DNA from: Micromonospora qiuiae
GTDB taxonomy: Bacteria; Actinomycetota; Actinomycetes; Mycobacteriales; Micromonosporaceae
Assembly: GCF_016863555.1 (NCBI RefSeq)
Contig: NZ_BOPC01000067.1
Span: 1 to 48,551 of the forward strand
Reading direction: 5' to 3'
DNA length: 48,551 bases
A model generated the notes under the pieces. The model was not told the origin of the DNA and searched no databases. It worked only from the letters and a program-made list of their open reading frames with translations. Shown one piece after another: positions 26,357 through 34,654 of this stretch. A program made the translations under genes and the position numbers. Each line of letters starts with the position of its first letter. Position 1 is the stretch's first letter.

Positions 26357-27735
26357 CCGACCTCCTGGCCGTCGCGGACCTGGTCGGTGCCGCGGACCAC
26401 CACCCGGTCCCCCGGCTGCACGCCGTCCACGATCTGCACCAGATCCTGCCCCTGCACGCCGATGGTGACCACCGCGCGGTCGGCCCGACCGTCCCGGACC
26501 AGCCAGACCGCGTCCCGCCCGTCCGCCGAGAAGACCGCCGACGCGGGCACGGTCACCGCATCCGCCGCCTCCCGGACCCGCAGCCGCAGCACGGCGTTCA
26601 TCCCGGGCCGTGGGGTCGGTGCCGGTTCCGCCTCGCCGAACCGACCGGCACCGAGCGCCAGCCGGACGCGGTAGCTGACCCCGCCCCGTGCCGACGTGCT
26701 GGGCAGCACGTCGATCGAGCGGACCCTGGCCTCGTAGGTCGCACCGGGCACCGCGTCCAGTTCCACCGTGCCGGTGAGGCCGGCCCGGACCAGCAGCACG
26801 TCGGTCTCGTCGACCTCGGCCAGCAGGCCCAGCTCGCCGGTGTCCACCACGGTCAGCACCGGGGTTCCGGCGGTGACCCGGCCACCGACCGGGACGGCCG
26901 TGTCCACGCCCGGCGGTGGCCCGGCCGGTGCGCCGCCGAGCACCGCCGGGTCGAGCCCGGCCGGGAGTCCACCCGGCGCGTCGAGCAACCCGGCGAGCGC
27001 ACTCGCCGAGCCGGCGGTGCTCACACCACCCGGCTGCACCACCCCGGCGATCGGGGCGCGCAGCGTCAGCGCGTCGACCGTCGCTTCGGCCAGGTCGTAC
27101 GCCTGCTGAGCCTGGAGTCGTTGCGCGGTGGCGAGCGCGCTGACGGCGGAGTTGAGGTTGCGTACGCCGCGCTGCACCTCGCGTACCGCGCGATCGGCCG
27201 CCCGTGCGGCGGCGTCGTACTGTCGCCGGGCGGACTCGACCTGTGCGAGCAGTGCCTTGCGCAGCTTGGGGTCGCTGATCTTCTTGGCGGCGGCGCGGGC
27301 GGCGGAGTGCGCCTCGGCCGCGGCCCGGTCGGTGCCGCGCAGCGAACCGGCGAGGTCGCCACCGCCACCGCCGCCGGCCCGCTTCGCCGCGTTGAGCGCC
27401 GCACGGGCCTGGCGGAGCCGTTCCCGCGCCGTCGGCGAGTGGACCACGGCGAGCACTTGGCCGCGCCGGACCCGCTGGCCCGGCTCGACCCGCAGGCTGG
27501 CCAGGGTGCCGTCGGCGGGCGCGGTGAGGGTCGCCGCCGCCCGGGCGGTGACCGTGGCCGGGGCATCGATCTCCTCGGCCACCGGTGCCAGTGTGGCCGA
27601 GGCGAGCGCGATCGACGGCTCGTCGGCACCGCAGGAGGCGGCGCTGGTGAGGGTCAGGACGACGACGGCGAACAGGGCGCTGAGGAGGCGGGGCCGCATG
27701 GCGGCGGCCGGCCGTGGCGAATCGAGGCGGCGCAC
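26353..27735 (-). CDS. HlyD/MacA-type efflux adaptor
   Basis: A membrane-fusion or adaptor protein of 460 residues. A signal or anchor segment (RPRLLSALFAVVVLTLTSAASC) is followed by the first biotinyl-lipoyl half (GTLASLRVEPGQRVRRGQVLAVVHS), a coiled-coil hairpin of about 110 residues rich in Ala and Arg, the second lipoyl half (LRAPIAGVVQPGGV) and the beta-barrel (LLAEVDETDVLLVRAGLTGTVELD). SAASC could be a weak lipobox. I start at GTG 27735 because TAGCAT (27743-27748) stands seven bases upstream with no ribosome site; ATG 27744 or an internal ATG remain possible. First gene of the efflux operon. Confidence 0.87.
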
Positions 27736-27780
27736 CCGGCCCATGCTACGAGCCGGCGTCGATCCGACCGCTGCACGCCG

Positions 27781-29199
27781 TCACTCGACGGCGCGGCGGA
27801 GGTGCTTGGCGCAGTCGGCGTGCAGCTTGGCCCAGGGCTTGCCGAAGATCTCCTCGGAAACCTGCCTCGGCACGCGCAGGTCGTGCACCACCGCCTTGAC
27901 GAAGGCGTGCACCTTCTGTTCACCGAAGCGGTTCAGGAGATACCGGACGGCGAGGTACGCGGCGCCGTAGCTGCCGATCGCCTCCTCGGTCGAGGCGTCC
28001 TCGGCAGGCAGCAGATCGTCCAGTTTGCCGTTCCAGTCGCCCTTGACGAACTTGCGGGTGGGAATGAGCCCGTCGTACCGGGCGACCGACGCGCCATCGG
28101 CCCCCGCGTGCTCGGCCAGCCCCTCGATCAGCCACCAGGCCGAATTGTCCCAGTAGTCGTTCTCGGGGAGCGAGGCGGCGTGCGCCAGCTCGTGCCGGAG
28201 CATCACGTCGAGATAGCCGCTGTCGTTGAAGCTGTCCGGCCCGAGCACCACGTCGTGGTGGCCGCCGCCGACGTTGACGGCGTACCCGGCGCCCCACTCC
28301 GGCTGGTCGCCGCCGTACCAGCGCTTCCACTCCTTCGGGCCGGCGTAGAAGATCCGGTACCGCTCGGGCACCGCGCCGTCCACGACGTACCCGTCGGCCA
28401 CCTTCGCCGCCGCCTCGGCCCGCTTCAACAGGCCCGGCAGCCGGTCACGGTACGCCGGCGTGGTGCCCACGATCGTGCGCTTGCCCACCGCGACCACCAA
28501 CTTGCTGACCTCCCAGGGCAGGGTACCGGCCTGCGCTCGGACCCGGCCGCCCACCTGCGGAGTGGACGTCGACTTCTCCAGCTTGAGCAGCCGGGGGTCC
28601 GTCCCGTCCCGCCACAAGGTGTTGACCAGCAATGGGCTGGGCCGGCAGTCCGGCTCCACGAAGCAGTAGTGGAACTCCACCGACAACCGCCACTCACCGG
28701 CATTGCCGGCCGGCGTGGGCAGGCCGTTCGGGCGACCCTCCCAGCGGGTCACCCGCAGCTCCCGGAGCCCGGCGAACCGGCGCCGCAGTTCACTGTGGAT
28801 TTTGCGGTCCGCGACCGCCAGGAATCCGGTCCGGTCGCCGGCGAGCAGCGCCGCGGACTGCCGCTCCAACTGCGCGGTGATCCGTTCAGCGACCTGCCGG
28901 GCGGCGAGGGTGGTCGGGTTCTCGGTTGGCGCCGCGGCCTCGGCCGGCGTCTCGACGTCGGCATCGTGGACCAGCAGCAGCGCCGCCGGCACTGCGCCGG
29001 CCAGCAGCAACACGACCACGACCGGCACCGCCCACCGCCACCAGCGCCGTCGCGCCGGTTCCGGCGCGGTGGCCAACTGGCCCGGCTCACCAAGCGGCGG
29101 GCTCGACGCGGTGCCCAGCGGGCCCGACGCCGCGCTGACCGGACTTGGCACGGCAGGCACCGGCGGAGCGTCGCCGGCCTCGGGGGTCCCGTGGGTCAC
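27781..29199 (-). CDS. Membrane-anchored zinc metallopeptidase (gluzincin type)
   Basis: A 472-residue protein. A Pro/Ala-rich cytoplasmic N-terminus is followed by one membrane helix (about 54-77, WWRWAVPVVVVLLLAGAVPAALLL). The ectodomain includes a cystatin-like region (SVEFHYCFVEPDC) and a peptidase MA-type domain with HELAHAAS, where His-Glu-x-x-His forms the zinc site, and a third ligand probably the Glu of LIEGLAEHAG. The active site faces outside. The substrate is unknown. TACGCT (29207-29212) lies seven bases before GTG 29199, a leaderless pattern. It ends 33 bp before the efflux operon promoter. Confidence 0.85.
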   Translation of the reverse strand: MTHGTPEAGDAPPVPAVPSPVSAASGPLGTASSPPLGEPGQLATAPEPARRRWWRWAVPVVVVLLLAGAVPAALLLVHDADVETPAEAAAPTENPTTLAARQVAERITAQLERQSAALLAGDRTGFLAVADRKIHSELRRRFAGLRELRVTRWEGRPNGLPTPAGNAGEWRLSVEFHYCFVEPDCRPSPLLVNTLWRDGTDPRLLKLEKSTSTPQVGGRVRAQAGTLPWEVSKLVVAVGKRTIVGTTPAYRDRLPGLLKRAEAAAKVADGYVVDGAVPERYRIFYAGPKEWKRWYGGDQPEWGAGYAVNVGGGHHDVVLGPDSFNDSGYLDVMLRHELAHAASLPENDYWDNSAWWLIEGLAEHAGADGASVARYDGLIPTRKFVKGDWNGKLDDLLPAEDASTEEAIGSYGAAYLAVRYLLNRFGEQKVHAFVKAVVHDLRVPRQVSEEIFGKPWAKLHADCAKHLRRAVE

Positions 29200-29272
29200 G
29201 CCGGGAAGCGTACGTTCCTCACACCACCAGGCGACGGCCGGTCACCGGTCGGCTGGAAGCACGACCGAGCGC

Positions 29273-29857
29273 TCACCGGGCCCGGGGCCCGGTGGACGGC
29301 CAGGAGCGCAACGCGATGTCGAGGGCGGCGATCATCTGGTCGAACGAGCGGTCGACCTCACGGGGCAGGCCGAAGCCACCGGTCGCCTCCAGCGAGACGA
29401 AGCCGTGCACGGCGGCGCGGAACATCCGGACGGCGTCCACGGCGGCTGCACCGTCGATCCCGTAGCCCTGGAGGATGGCGTAGACGACGCCCACCGCGCG
29501 CTCGCCCGCAGCCAGGTGCTCCGGGTCGGCCGGATCCGGCACCCGTTGGCTGGTCGGGTAGCGGCCGGGATGCCGACGGGCGTACGACCGGTAGGCGACG
29601 GCCACGGCGCGCAGCGCGTCGGCGCCGCTGCGACCGGCGGCGGCGGTCATCATCTCGTCGGCGATCTCGGCGGTGGCCAGCGCGGAAAGCTTCTGCGCGA
29701 GCGCGTCGGCGCCCTTGATGTGCTTGTAGAGGCTGGGCAACGCGACGCCGAGCCGGCTGGCGAGGGCGGCCAGGGTCAGCTTCTCGTACCCGACCTCGTC
29801 GGCGAGTTGAGCCGCCGCGCGCACCACGACCTGTGGATTGAGCCCGGCCCTAGCCAC
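29273..29857 (-). CDS. TetR-family regulator
   Basis: A 194-residue repressor-type protein. The N-terminal HTH is AAAQLADEVGYEKLTLAALASRLGVALPSLYKHIKGADAL (about 14-53), followed by a helical ligand domain (RAVAVAYRSYARRHPGRY, AILQGYGIDGAAAVDAVRMFRAAVHGFVSLEATGGF) of the TetR_C WHG type. GTG 29857 lies 8 bp inside the end of the upstream hydrolase gene, so the two are co-translated. It probably represses its own operon through the palindromes at the hydrolase start. The ligand is unknown. Confidence 0.9.
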   Translation of the reverse strand: MARAGLNPQVVVRAAAQLADEVGYEKLTLAALASRLGVALPSLYKHIKGADALAQKLSALATAEIADEMMTAAAGRSGADALRAVAVAYRSYARRHPGRYPTSQRVPDPADPEHLAAGERAVGVVYAILQGYGIDGAAAVDAVRMFRAAVHGFVSLEATGGFGLPREVDRSFDQMIAALDIALRSWPSTGPRAR

Positions 29858-30650
29858 GGTCGATCACCGCGAGGAAGTCGACCAACTCGGCCGCCATCGC
29901 CTCCGGCCGGTCGGCGTGCGGATAGTGCCCGGCGTCGGTGACCATCCGTGCCTCGGCGACCTGGAAGAGCCGCCGGGCGGCCCGGGCCTCGGCCGCGGGG
30001 TCGGGGAAGTCGGGGTCCTTCGTGCCCATCAACACCAGCACCGGCCGCCGCACCTGCGGGGCCCGCGCCGTCCAGTGCGGCTCGGCCGGGGCGATCACGC
30101 CCCGCACCGGCGCCATCCGGCCCGGTCGCCGGAGCGCGGCCACCAGATCTCTGCGGTACGCCGCGTCGTCGGCCGGCCGGTGCATCGGGAAGAGGGTGCG
30201 GTGGAACATCCCGAACAGTCGCGGACTGCGGACCACCGCCGCCACGGCGAGGCGCATGAACGGGTTGAGTTTCGGCTGTGCGACGAACGCGCCGACCAGC
30301 ACGATGCCGTTGACCAGCTCCGGCGCGTCGGTGGCGGCGAAGACCACCGCCGCGGCGCTGGACGAGTTGCCGACCAGGGTGGCCGGCCCGCCACCGAGGT
30401 CACGCACCACTGCCAGCAGGTCGCCGCCCACCTCGGCCGGGGCGTACGTCGGCCACCCGACGCTGGAGTCGCCGTGCCCCCGGACATCGACCGAGGCCAC
30501 CCGGTAGCCCGCCGCGACCAGCAGCGGAACGAGGTGCCGGTAGGAGTGGCGGTTCTCCCCCATGCCGTGCGAGAGGACCACCAGCGGCCCCTGCCCGTGC
30601 ACCTCGTATGTGATTCGGCCGCCGCCACGCTCAACAAAGCTATCAGCCAT
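29850..30650 (-). CDS. Alpha/beta hydrolase
   Basis: A 266-residue hydrolase: VVLSHGMGENRHSYRHLVPLLVAAGYRVASVDVRGHGDS carries the oxyanion region, GNSSSAAAV the nucleophile serine elbow, LMGTKDPDFPD the acid and TDAGHYPHADRPE the catalytic histidine. The fold fits an epoxide-hydrolase or esterase type; the substrate is unknown. ATG 30650 has no ribosome site, but TAGCCT (30658-30663) stands seven bases upstream with TTGACT (30681-30686) 17 bp further, so the transcript is probably leaderless. An upstream in-frame start (30704) lies beyond this promoter and is rejected. Followed by the overlapping TetR gene. Confidence 0.88.
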   Translation of the reverse strand: MADSFVERGGGRITYEVHGQGPLVVLSHGMGENRHSYRHLVPLLVAAGYRVASVDVRGHGDSSVGWPTYAPAEVGGDLLAVVRDLGGGPATLVGNSSSAAAVVFAATDAPELVNGIVLVGAFVAQPKLNPFMRLAVAAVVRSPRLFGMFHRTLFPMHRPADDAAYRRDLVAALRRPGRMAPVRGVIAPAEPHWTARAPQVRRPVLVLMGTKDPDFPDPAAEARAARRLFQVAEARMVTDAGHYPHADRPEAMAAELVDFLAVIDRG

Positions 30651-30686
30651 AGCCAAAAGGCTAAAGCCATTAGCCAAATGAGTCAA
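30650..30686 (-). promoter_or_regulatory. Leaderless promoter with overlapping TetR operator palindromes
   Basis: The minus-strand promoter has -35 TTGACT (30681-30686), a 17-bp spacer and -10 TAGCCT (30658-30663). Two palindromes overlap it: GGCTAA-N5-TTAGCC (30659-30675) and TAGCC-AAAA-GGCTA (30650-30663), sharing GGCTA. The second reaches the start codon. This is the expected layout for repression by the TetR protein in the same operon. Confidence 0.7.
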
Positions 30687-30722
30687 GCGACTACCGCCAG
30701 TCATCCCCGGTGGGTCGCCGGG

Positions 30723-31643
30723 CTATTTCCGTGACGCCACCGCGCGGGCGAAGAAAGCGAGGTTGGCGGGGCGCTCGGCGAGGCGGCGCATCAGATAGCC
30801 GTACCAGTCGTCGCCGTACGGGACGTAGGTGCGCACGGTGTAGCCCTCGCCGACCAGCCGGGCCTGCTCCTCCGGCCGGATGCCGTAGAGCATCTGGAAC
30901 TCGAAGCGGTCGGCACCGCGATCGAACCAGCGCGCCCGGTCCTCGCCGATGGCGATCAGGCGCGGGTCGTGGGTGGCCAGCATCGGGTAGCCGTCACCGG
31001 ACATCAGGATGTTCAGGCAGCGGACGTAGGACTTGTCCACCTCGCGGGCCGCCTGGTAGGCCACCGATTCCGGTTCGGAATACGCCCCCTTGCACAGCCG
31101 CACCCGGGAGCCGGCCACAGCCAGGTCGCGGCAGTCCGACTCGGTACGCCGCAGGTACGCCTGCAGCACCGCCCCCGTCGACGGGAAGTCCTTGCGCAGC
31201 TTGGTAAGGATGTCCAGGGTCGAGTCGGTGGTGGTGTGGTCCTCCATGTCCAGGGTGACCGTGGTGCCCGCGGCGTCGGCCGCGGCGCAGATCGCCCGGG
31301 CGTTGTCATAGGCGAGCTGCTCGTCGAAGCTCTGGCCGAGCGCGGAGAGCTTGACGCTCACCTCGGCGGCCGGTGTCAGTCCCGCCTCGGCGAGCATCCC
31401 CAGCAGCGTCACGTACTCGTCACGGGTGGCGGTGGCCTGCGCAGGGGTGACGGTGTCCTCGCCGAGGTTGTCCAGGGTGACAGCGCGACCGTCCCCGACG
31501 AGTTCGCGGGTCACGCGCAACGCGTCGGCGCTCTGCGCGCCGGCGACGAACCGGCGCACGACATCCCGGGAGAACGGGGCCGTCTCGACGAGCCGCTCGA
31601 TCCGGGATGACCGGGAGGCGGCGAGAATGACGGTACGGAGCAT
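30723..31643 (-). CDS. Proline dehydrogenase
   Basis: A 306-residue monofunctional FAD-dependent enzyme oxidising proline to pyrroline-5-carboxylate. Family blocks are VSVKLSALGQSFDEQLAYDN, VTLDMEDHTTTDSTLDIL, LQAYLRRTESDC, RLCKGAYSEPESVAYQ and YGIRPEEQ, and the C-terminal signature YVPYGDDWYGYLMRRLAERPAN is intact. ATG 31643 has TACGCT (31650-31655) six bases upstream, a leaderless pattern. The partner P5C dehydrogenase is not in the window. A divergent promoter region of about 90 bp separates it from the lipoprotein gene. Confidence 0.95.
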   Translation of the reverse strand: MLRTVILAASRSSRIERLVETAPFSRDVVRRFVAGAQSADALRVTRELVGDGRAVTLDNLGEDTVTPAQATATRDEYVTLLGMLAEAGLTPAAEVSVKLSALGQSFDEQLAYDNARAICAAADAAGTTVTLDMEDHTTTDSTLDILTKLRKDFPSTGAVLQAYLRRTESDCRDLAVAGSRVRLCKGAYSEPESVAYQAAREVDKSYVRCLNILMSGDGYPMLATHDPRLIAIGEDRARWFDRGADRFEFQMLYGIRPEEQARLVGEGYTVRTYVPYGDDWYGYLMRRLAERPANLAFFARAVASRK

Positions 31644-31733
31644 GAGCCGAGCGTAACGCCCGCCCGGCCCCCGAGGCGCGTCCACCGCAGTCCGCCTCTT
31701 ACACACATGGCGTCGATCGGCTACAACGATGGC

Positions 31734-32009
31734 GTGGAACGACACCCCCGCCGTCGGCTGCGGTCGGCCTCCGTGCAGCTCGGCGCACTCACCGCGCTGG
31801 CCCTCGCGCTTTCCGGCTGCAACATGACCTCGGACGACGACGATGACGACTGCGCCCTCAGCCCGACCGGTGGGGGCGACACAGTGGCCCTGGCCATGCG
31901 GGTCCAGGCACCCGTGGCTGATTCGACCGGCCGATCCGTGGCGGAATCCGACGCGACCGTGCCCGAGCGGGGCGGGTTCGGCACCCATCTCGCCTCCTGC
32001 GGCGGCTGA
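31734..32009 (+). CDS. Small YgiB-like lipoprotein
   Basis: A 91-residue protein with a basic start (VERHPRRRLRSASV), a hydrophobic segment and a lipobox LALSGC, followed by an acidic patch SDDDDDDC. The end has RGGFGTHLASCGG, similar to the RGGFG motif at the end of enterobacterial YgiB, whose gene is also paired with a glutathionylspermidine synthase-like gene. GTG 31734 is supported by TTACAC (31699-31704), a 17-bp spacer and TACAAC (31722-31727) six bases upstream; ATG 31707 is an alternative. The downstream gene begins two bases after its stop. Confidence 0.75.
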   Translation: MERHPRRRLRSASVQLGALTALALALSGCNMTSDDDDDDCALSPTGGGDTVALAMRVQAPVADSTGRSVAESDATVPERGGFGTHLASCGG

Positions 32010-32011
32010 CG

Positions 32012-33178
32012 GTGCGTCGCGAGCCGGTCGACCCGCGTCCGGAGTGGGACGCCACCATCCGGGCCCAGGGTCTGGTGTACGTCGACACCGAACTGCCCGA
32101 CGGCGGGGTGATGTCGTACTGGGACGAGACCGCCGCGTACGCATTCGACCTGGACGAGGTGCTGCGGCTGGAGGAGGCCACCGAGGAACTGCACCGGATG
32201 TCGGTGACCGCTGCCGCGCATGTGGTGGCACGCAACCGGTACGCCGAGTTCGGCATCCCCGGCTGGGCGGCCGAGGCCGTCGCCCGATCGCTGCGGGAGG
32301 CGCCGCCCACCCTCTACGGCCGCTTCGATCTCTGGTACGACGGCAGTTGGCCCCCGAAGCTGCTGGAATACAACGCGGACACCCCGACCGCGCTGGTCGA
32401 GGCGAGCATCATCCAGTGGTACTGGCTGGAACACACCCGCCCCGAACTGGATCAGTGGAACAGCCTGCACGAGCGGCTCGTCGCCGCCTGGGCGAAGATC
32501 GGCGCCGGCCTGCACGACCGGCGGGTGCACGTGGTCTGGTCGAACGAGGAGGAGACCGGCGAGGACCACATGACCGCCGGCTACCTGGCGGAGACCGCCC
32601 GCCAGGCCGGGCTGGACGTGGAGTTGCTGCCGATCCAGGAGATCGGCTGGGACGGCCGGCGCTTCGTCGACGCCGCCGACACCCCGATCACCACCTGCTT
32701 CAAGCTGTATCCCTGGGAGTGGATGCTCACCGAGCCGTACGGGCCGCTGGCGCTGGCGCCTGGCACGCCGACCACCTGGATCGAGCCGGCCTGGAAACTG
32801 CTGCTGTCCAACAAGGCGCTGCTGGCGGTGCTCTGGGAGCTGTACCCGGGACACGAACTGCTGCTGCCGGCCTACCTCGACTCGCCGCGCGGGATGCTCG
32901 AGTACGTCGCGAAGCCGCTGCTCGGCCGAGAGGGTGCCGCGGTAAGCATCATCACCGCCGACGGCGAGATCACCAATCCGGGCGACTACGGCGACGAAGG
33001 ATTCTGCTACCAGGAATTCCGGGCGTTGCCCGAGTTCGCCGGCAACCGCCTGGTGCTCGGCAGTTGGATCGTCGACGGCGAGTCGGCGGGTGCTGGGCTA
33101 CGGGAGAGCGCGAGCCTGATCACTGATGCTTACGCCCGGTTCCTGCCGCATTACATCGACGCGCCGCGCGCCGGTTGA
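32012..33178 (+). CDS. Glutathionylspermidine synthase family ATP-grasp ligase
   Basis: A 388-residue protein of the Gsp synthetase C-terminal family, which forms amide bonds to polyamines or amines with ATP. Blocks include LYGRFDLWYDGSWPPKLLEYNADTPT, VVWSNEEETGEDHMTAGYLAE, TCFKLYPWEWM, AKPLLGREG and ITNPGDYGDEGFCYQEF. Free-standing members such as YgiC lack the amidase half, as here. As the host makes mycothiol and not glutathione, the thiol or peptide substrate is unknown. It begins two bases after the lipoprotein stop, which suggests joint envelope-related function. Confidence 0.9.
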   Translation: MRREPVDPRPEWDATIRAQGLVYVDTELPDGGVMSYWDETAAYAFDLDEVLRLEEATEELHRMSVTAAAHVVARNRYAEFGIPGWAAEAVARSLREAPPTLYGRFDLWYDGSWPPKLLEYNADTPTALVEASIIQWYWLEHTRPELDQWNSLHERLVAAWAKIGAGLHDRRVHVVWSNEEETGEDHMTAGYLAETARQAGLDVELLPIQEIGWDGRRFVDAADTPITTCFKLYPWEWMLTEPYGPLALAPGTPTTWIEPAWKLLLSNKALLAVLWELYPGHELLLPAYLDSPRGMLEYVAKPLLGREGAAVSIITADGEITNPGDYGDEGFCYQEFRALPEFAGNRLVLGSWIVDGESAGAGLRESASLITDAYARFLPHYIDAPRAG

Positions 33179-33197
33179 GTCGTCTACCTTTGAAGGC

Positions 33198-33755
33198 GTG
33201 AACTTCGACGCGTACGCCCGGACCGGGGTTGACCTCGTCAACGCCCGGCTGGACGGCCTCGACGACCTGCGGGCCATTTTCTCCGACGAGAACGCGTGGA
33301 TGCGCGACGAGGTGGTGGAACGGGACCTGGTCACCTTCCGGCGAGCGCAGAAGCGGTTGCGTGACGTCTTCGAATATGGCACCTCCGGCCGCGACGGCCA
33401 GGCGGTGGCCGAGCTGAACTCGCTGCTCGAGGCGTTTCCGGTGCAGCCTCGCATCCTGGGGCACGATTCCAGCGACTGGCACATGCACGTCACCAGCCGG
33501 GGCGCCTCGGTGAGTTCGGAATTCCTGGCCGGCGCGGTCTGGGGGCTTTCGGTCTGGCTCTGCGAGTACGGCAGCGCCCGGTTCGGGGTCTGCGCGGACG
33601 GCCGCTGCGGCAACGTGTACCTGGACACCTCGTCCAACTGCTGCCGGCGGTTCTGCTCCGAGCGCTGTGCCACCCGCTCACACGTGGCCGCCCACCGGGC
33701 CCGCAAGCGGGCCGCCGTCCCGGCGCAGACCGACCCGCTGACGCCCGTCTCCTGA
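33198..33755 (+). CDS. ABATE/CGNR zinc-finger regulator
   Basis: A 185-residue protein. Residues about 1-130 are an ABATE-like ligand domain (YARTGVDLVNARLDGLDDLRAIF). The C-terminus has a CGNR zinc finger with the pattern CADGRCGNVYLDTSSNCCRRFCSERCATRSHVAAHRARK, where the usual CGN-x-F/Y-D core is clear. Such proteins act as one-component transcription regulators. TACCTT (33185-33190) lies seven bases before GTG 33198, suggesting a leaderless message separate from the upstream gene, which ends 19 bp away. Targets are unknown. Confidence 0.88.
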   Translation: MNFDAYARTGVDLVNARLDGLDDLRAIFSDENAWMRDEVVERDLVTFRRAQKRLRDVFEYGTSGRDGQAVAELNSLLEAFPVQPRILGHDSSDWHMHVTSRGASVSSEFLAGAVWGLSVWLCEYGSARFGVCADGRCGNVYLDTSSNCCRRFCSERCATRSHVAAHRARKRAAVPAQTDPLTPVS

Positions 33756-33772
33756 CCCGACCGCCCAGGCCG

Positions 33773-34579
33773 TCAGGCGTCGACCGGGGACGGAGTGTTG
33801 AGGTGCTGGCGGGCGAAGGCCAGCGCCTCCCGCAGGTCCGCCTCGCGGGTCTGCCGGCTCTTCGCGCCCCGGGTGGTCACCTCCACCGCCACTGAGCCGG
33901 TGAAGCCCCGCCCGGCCAGCGACCGCAGCAGCTCGGCGCAGGGCTGGCTGCCGCGGCCGGGCACCAGGTGCTCGTCCCGCCCCTCACCGGTGCCGTCGCC
34001 GAGGTGCACGTGCGCCAGGCCGTCGCCCATCCGGTCGGCCATCGCCAGTGCGTCGGTGTGTGCGGCGGCGCAGTGCGACAGGTCCAGCGTGTAGGAGGGG
34101 TAGCCGGTCTCGGTCGGATCCCAGCCGGGGGCGTACGGCACGAACTGCCGGCCGGCCATCCGCACCGGGTACATGTTCTCCACCGCGAGCCGCAGCCCGC
34201 CGAACTCGCCGGCGATCTTGTCCAGCCCGTCGGCGAAGTTGCGCGCGTAGTCCCGCTGCCAGGTGAACGGCGGATGCACCACCACGGTCGGCGCCTCGAG
34301 CGTCTCGGCCAGCACGGCAGCGCGGCGCAGCCGCTCCCACGGGTCCGGGCTCCAGACCCGCTGGGTCACCAGCAGACAGGGCGCGTGCACGGAGAGCACC
34401 GGCACGCCGTAGTGGTCGGCCAGCCCGCGCAGCGCACCGGCGTCCTGGCTGACGGCGTCGGTCCACACCATCACCTCGAGCCCGTCGTAGCCGAGCGCTG
34501 CGGCCAGCTGAAACGCCGCCGCGGTCCGCTCCGGGAAGAGCGAGGAGGTGGACAGGAGCACCGGGACGCGGGAAGTCAC
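33773..34579 (-). CDS. Sugar phosphate isomerase/epimerase family TIM barrel
   Basis: A 268-residue AP-endonuclease-2 type barrel: LLSTSSLFPERTAAAFQLAAALGYDGLEVMVW, VLSVHAPCLLVTQRVW, VVHPPF, LAVENMYPVRMAGR, TLDLSHCAAAHTDAL and HVHLGDGTGEGRDEHLVPGRG supply the metal and active-site residues. A homologue is recalled beside ppx in mycobacteria (Rv0498). The substrate is unknown. GTG 34579 has TACCCT (34587-34592) seven bases upstream, a leaderless pattern. It is convergent with the CGNR gene. Confidence 0.87.
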   Translation of the reverse strand: MTSRVPVLLSTSSLFPERTAAAFQLAAALGYDGLEVMVWTDAVSQDAGALRGLADHYGVPVLSVHAPCLLVTQRVWSPDPWERLRRAAVLAETLEAPTVVVHPPFTWQRDYARNFADGLDKIAGEFGGLRLAVENMYPVRMAGRQFVPYAPGWDPTETGYPSYTLDLSHCAAAHTDALAMADRMGDGLAHVHLGDGTGEGRDEHLVPGRGSQPCAELLRSLAGRGFTGSVAVEVTTRGAKSRQTREADLREALAFARQHLNTPSPVDA

Positions 34580-34654
34580 ACCACCGAGGGTAGCCGCCGC
34601 CGATTGAGGCATCATGACGAGAACGGGCAGATCGGACTACGGGGACGACGGGCG

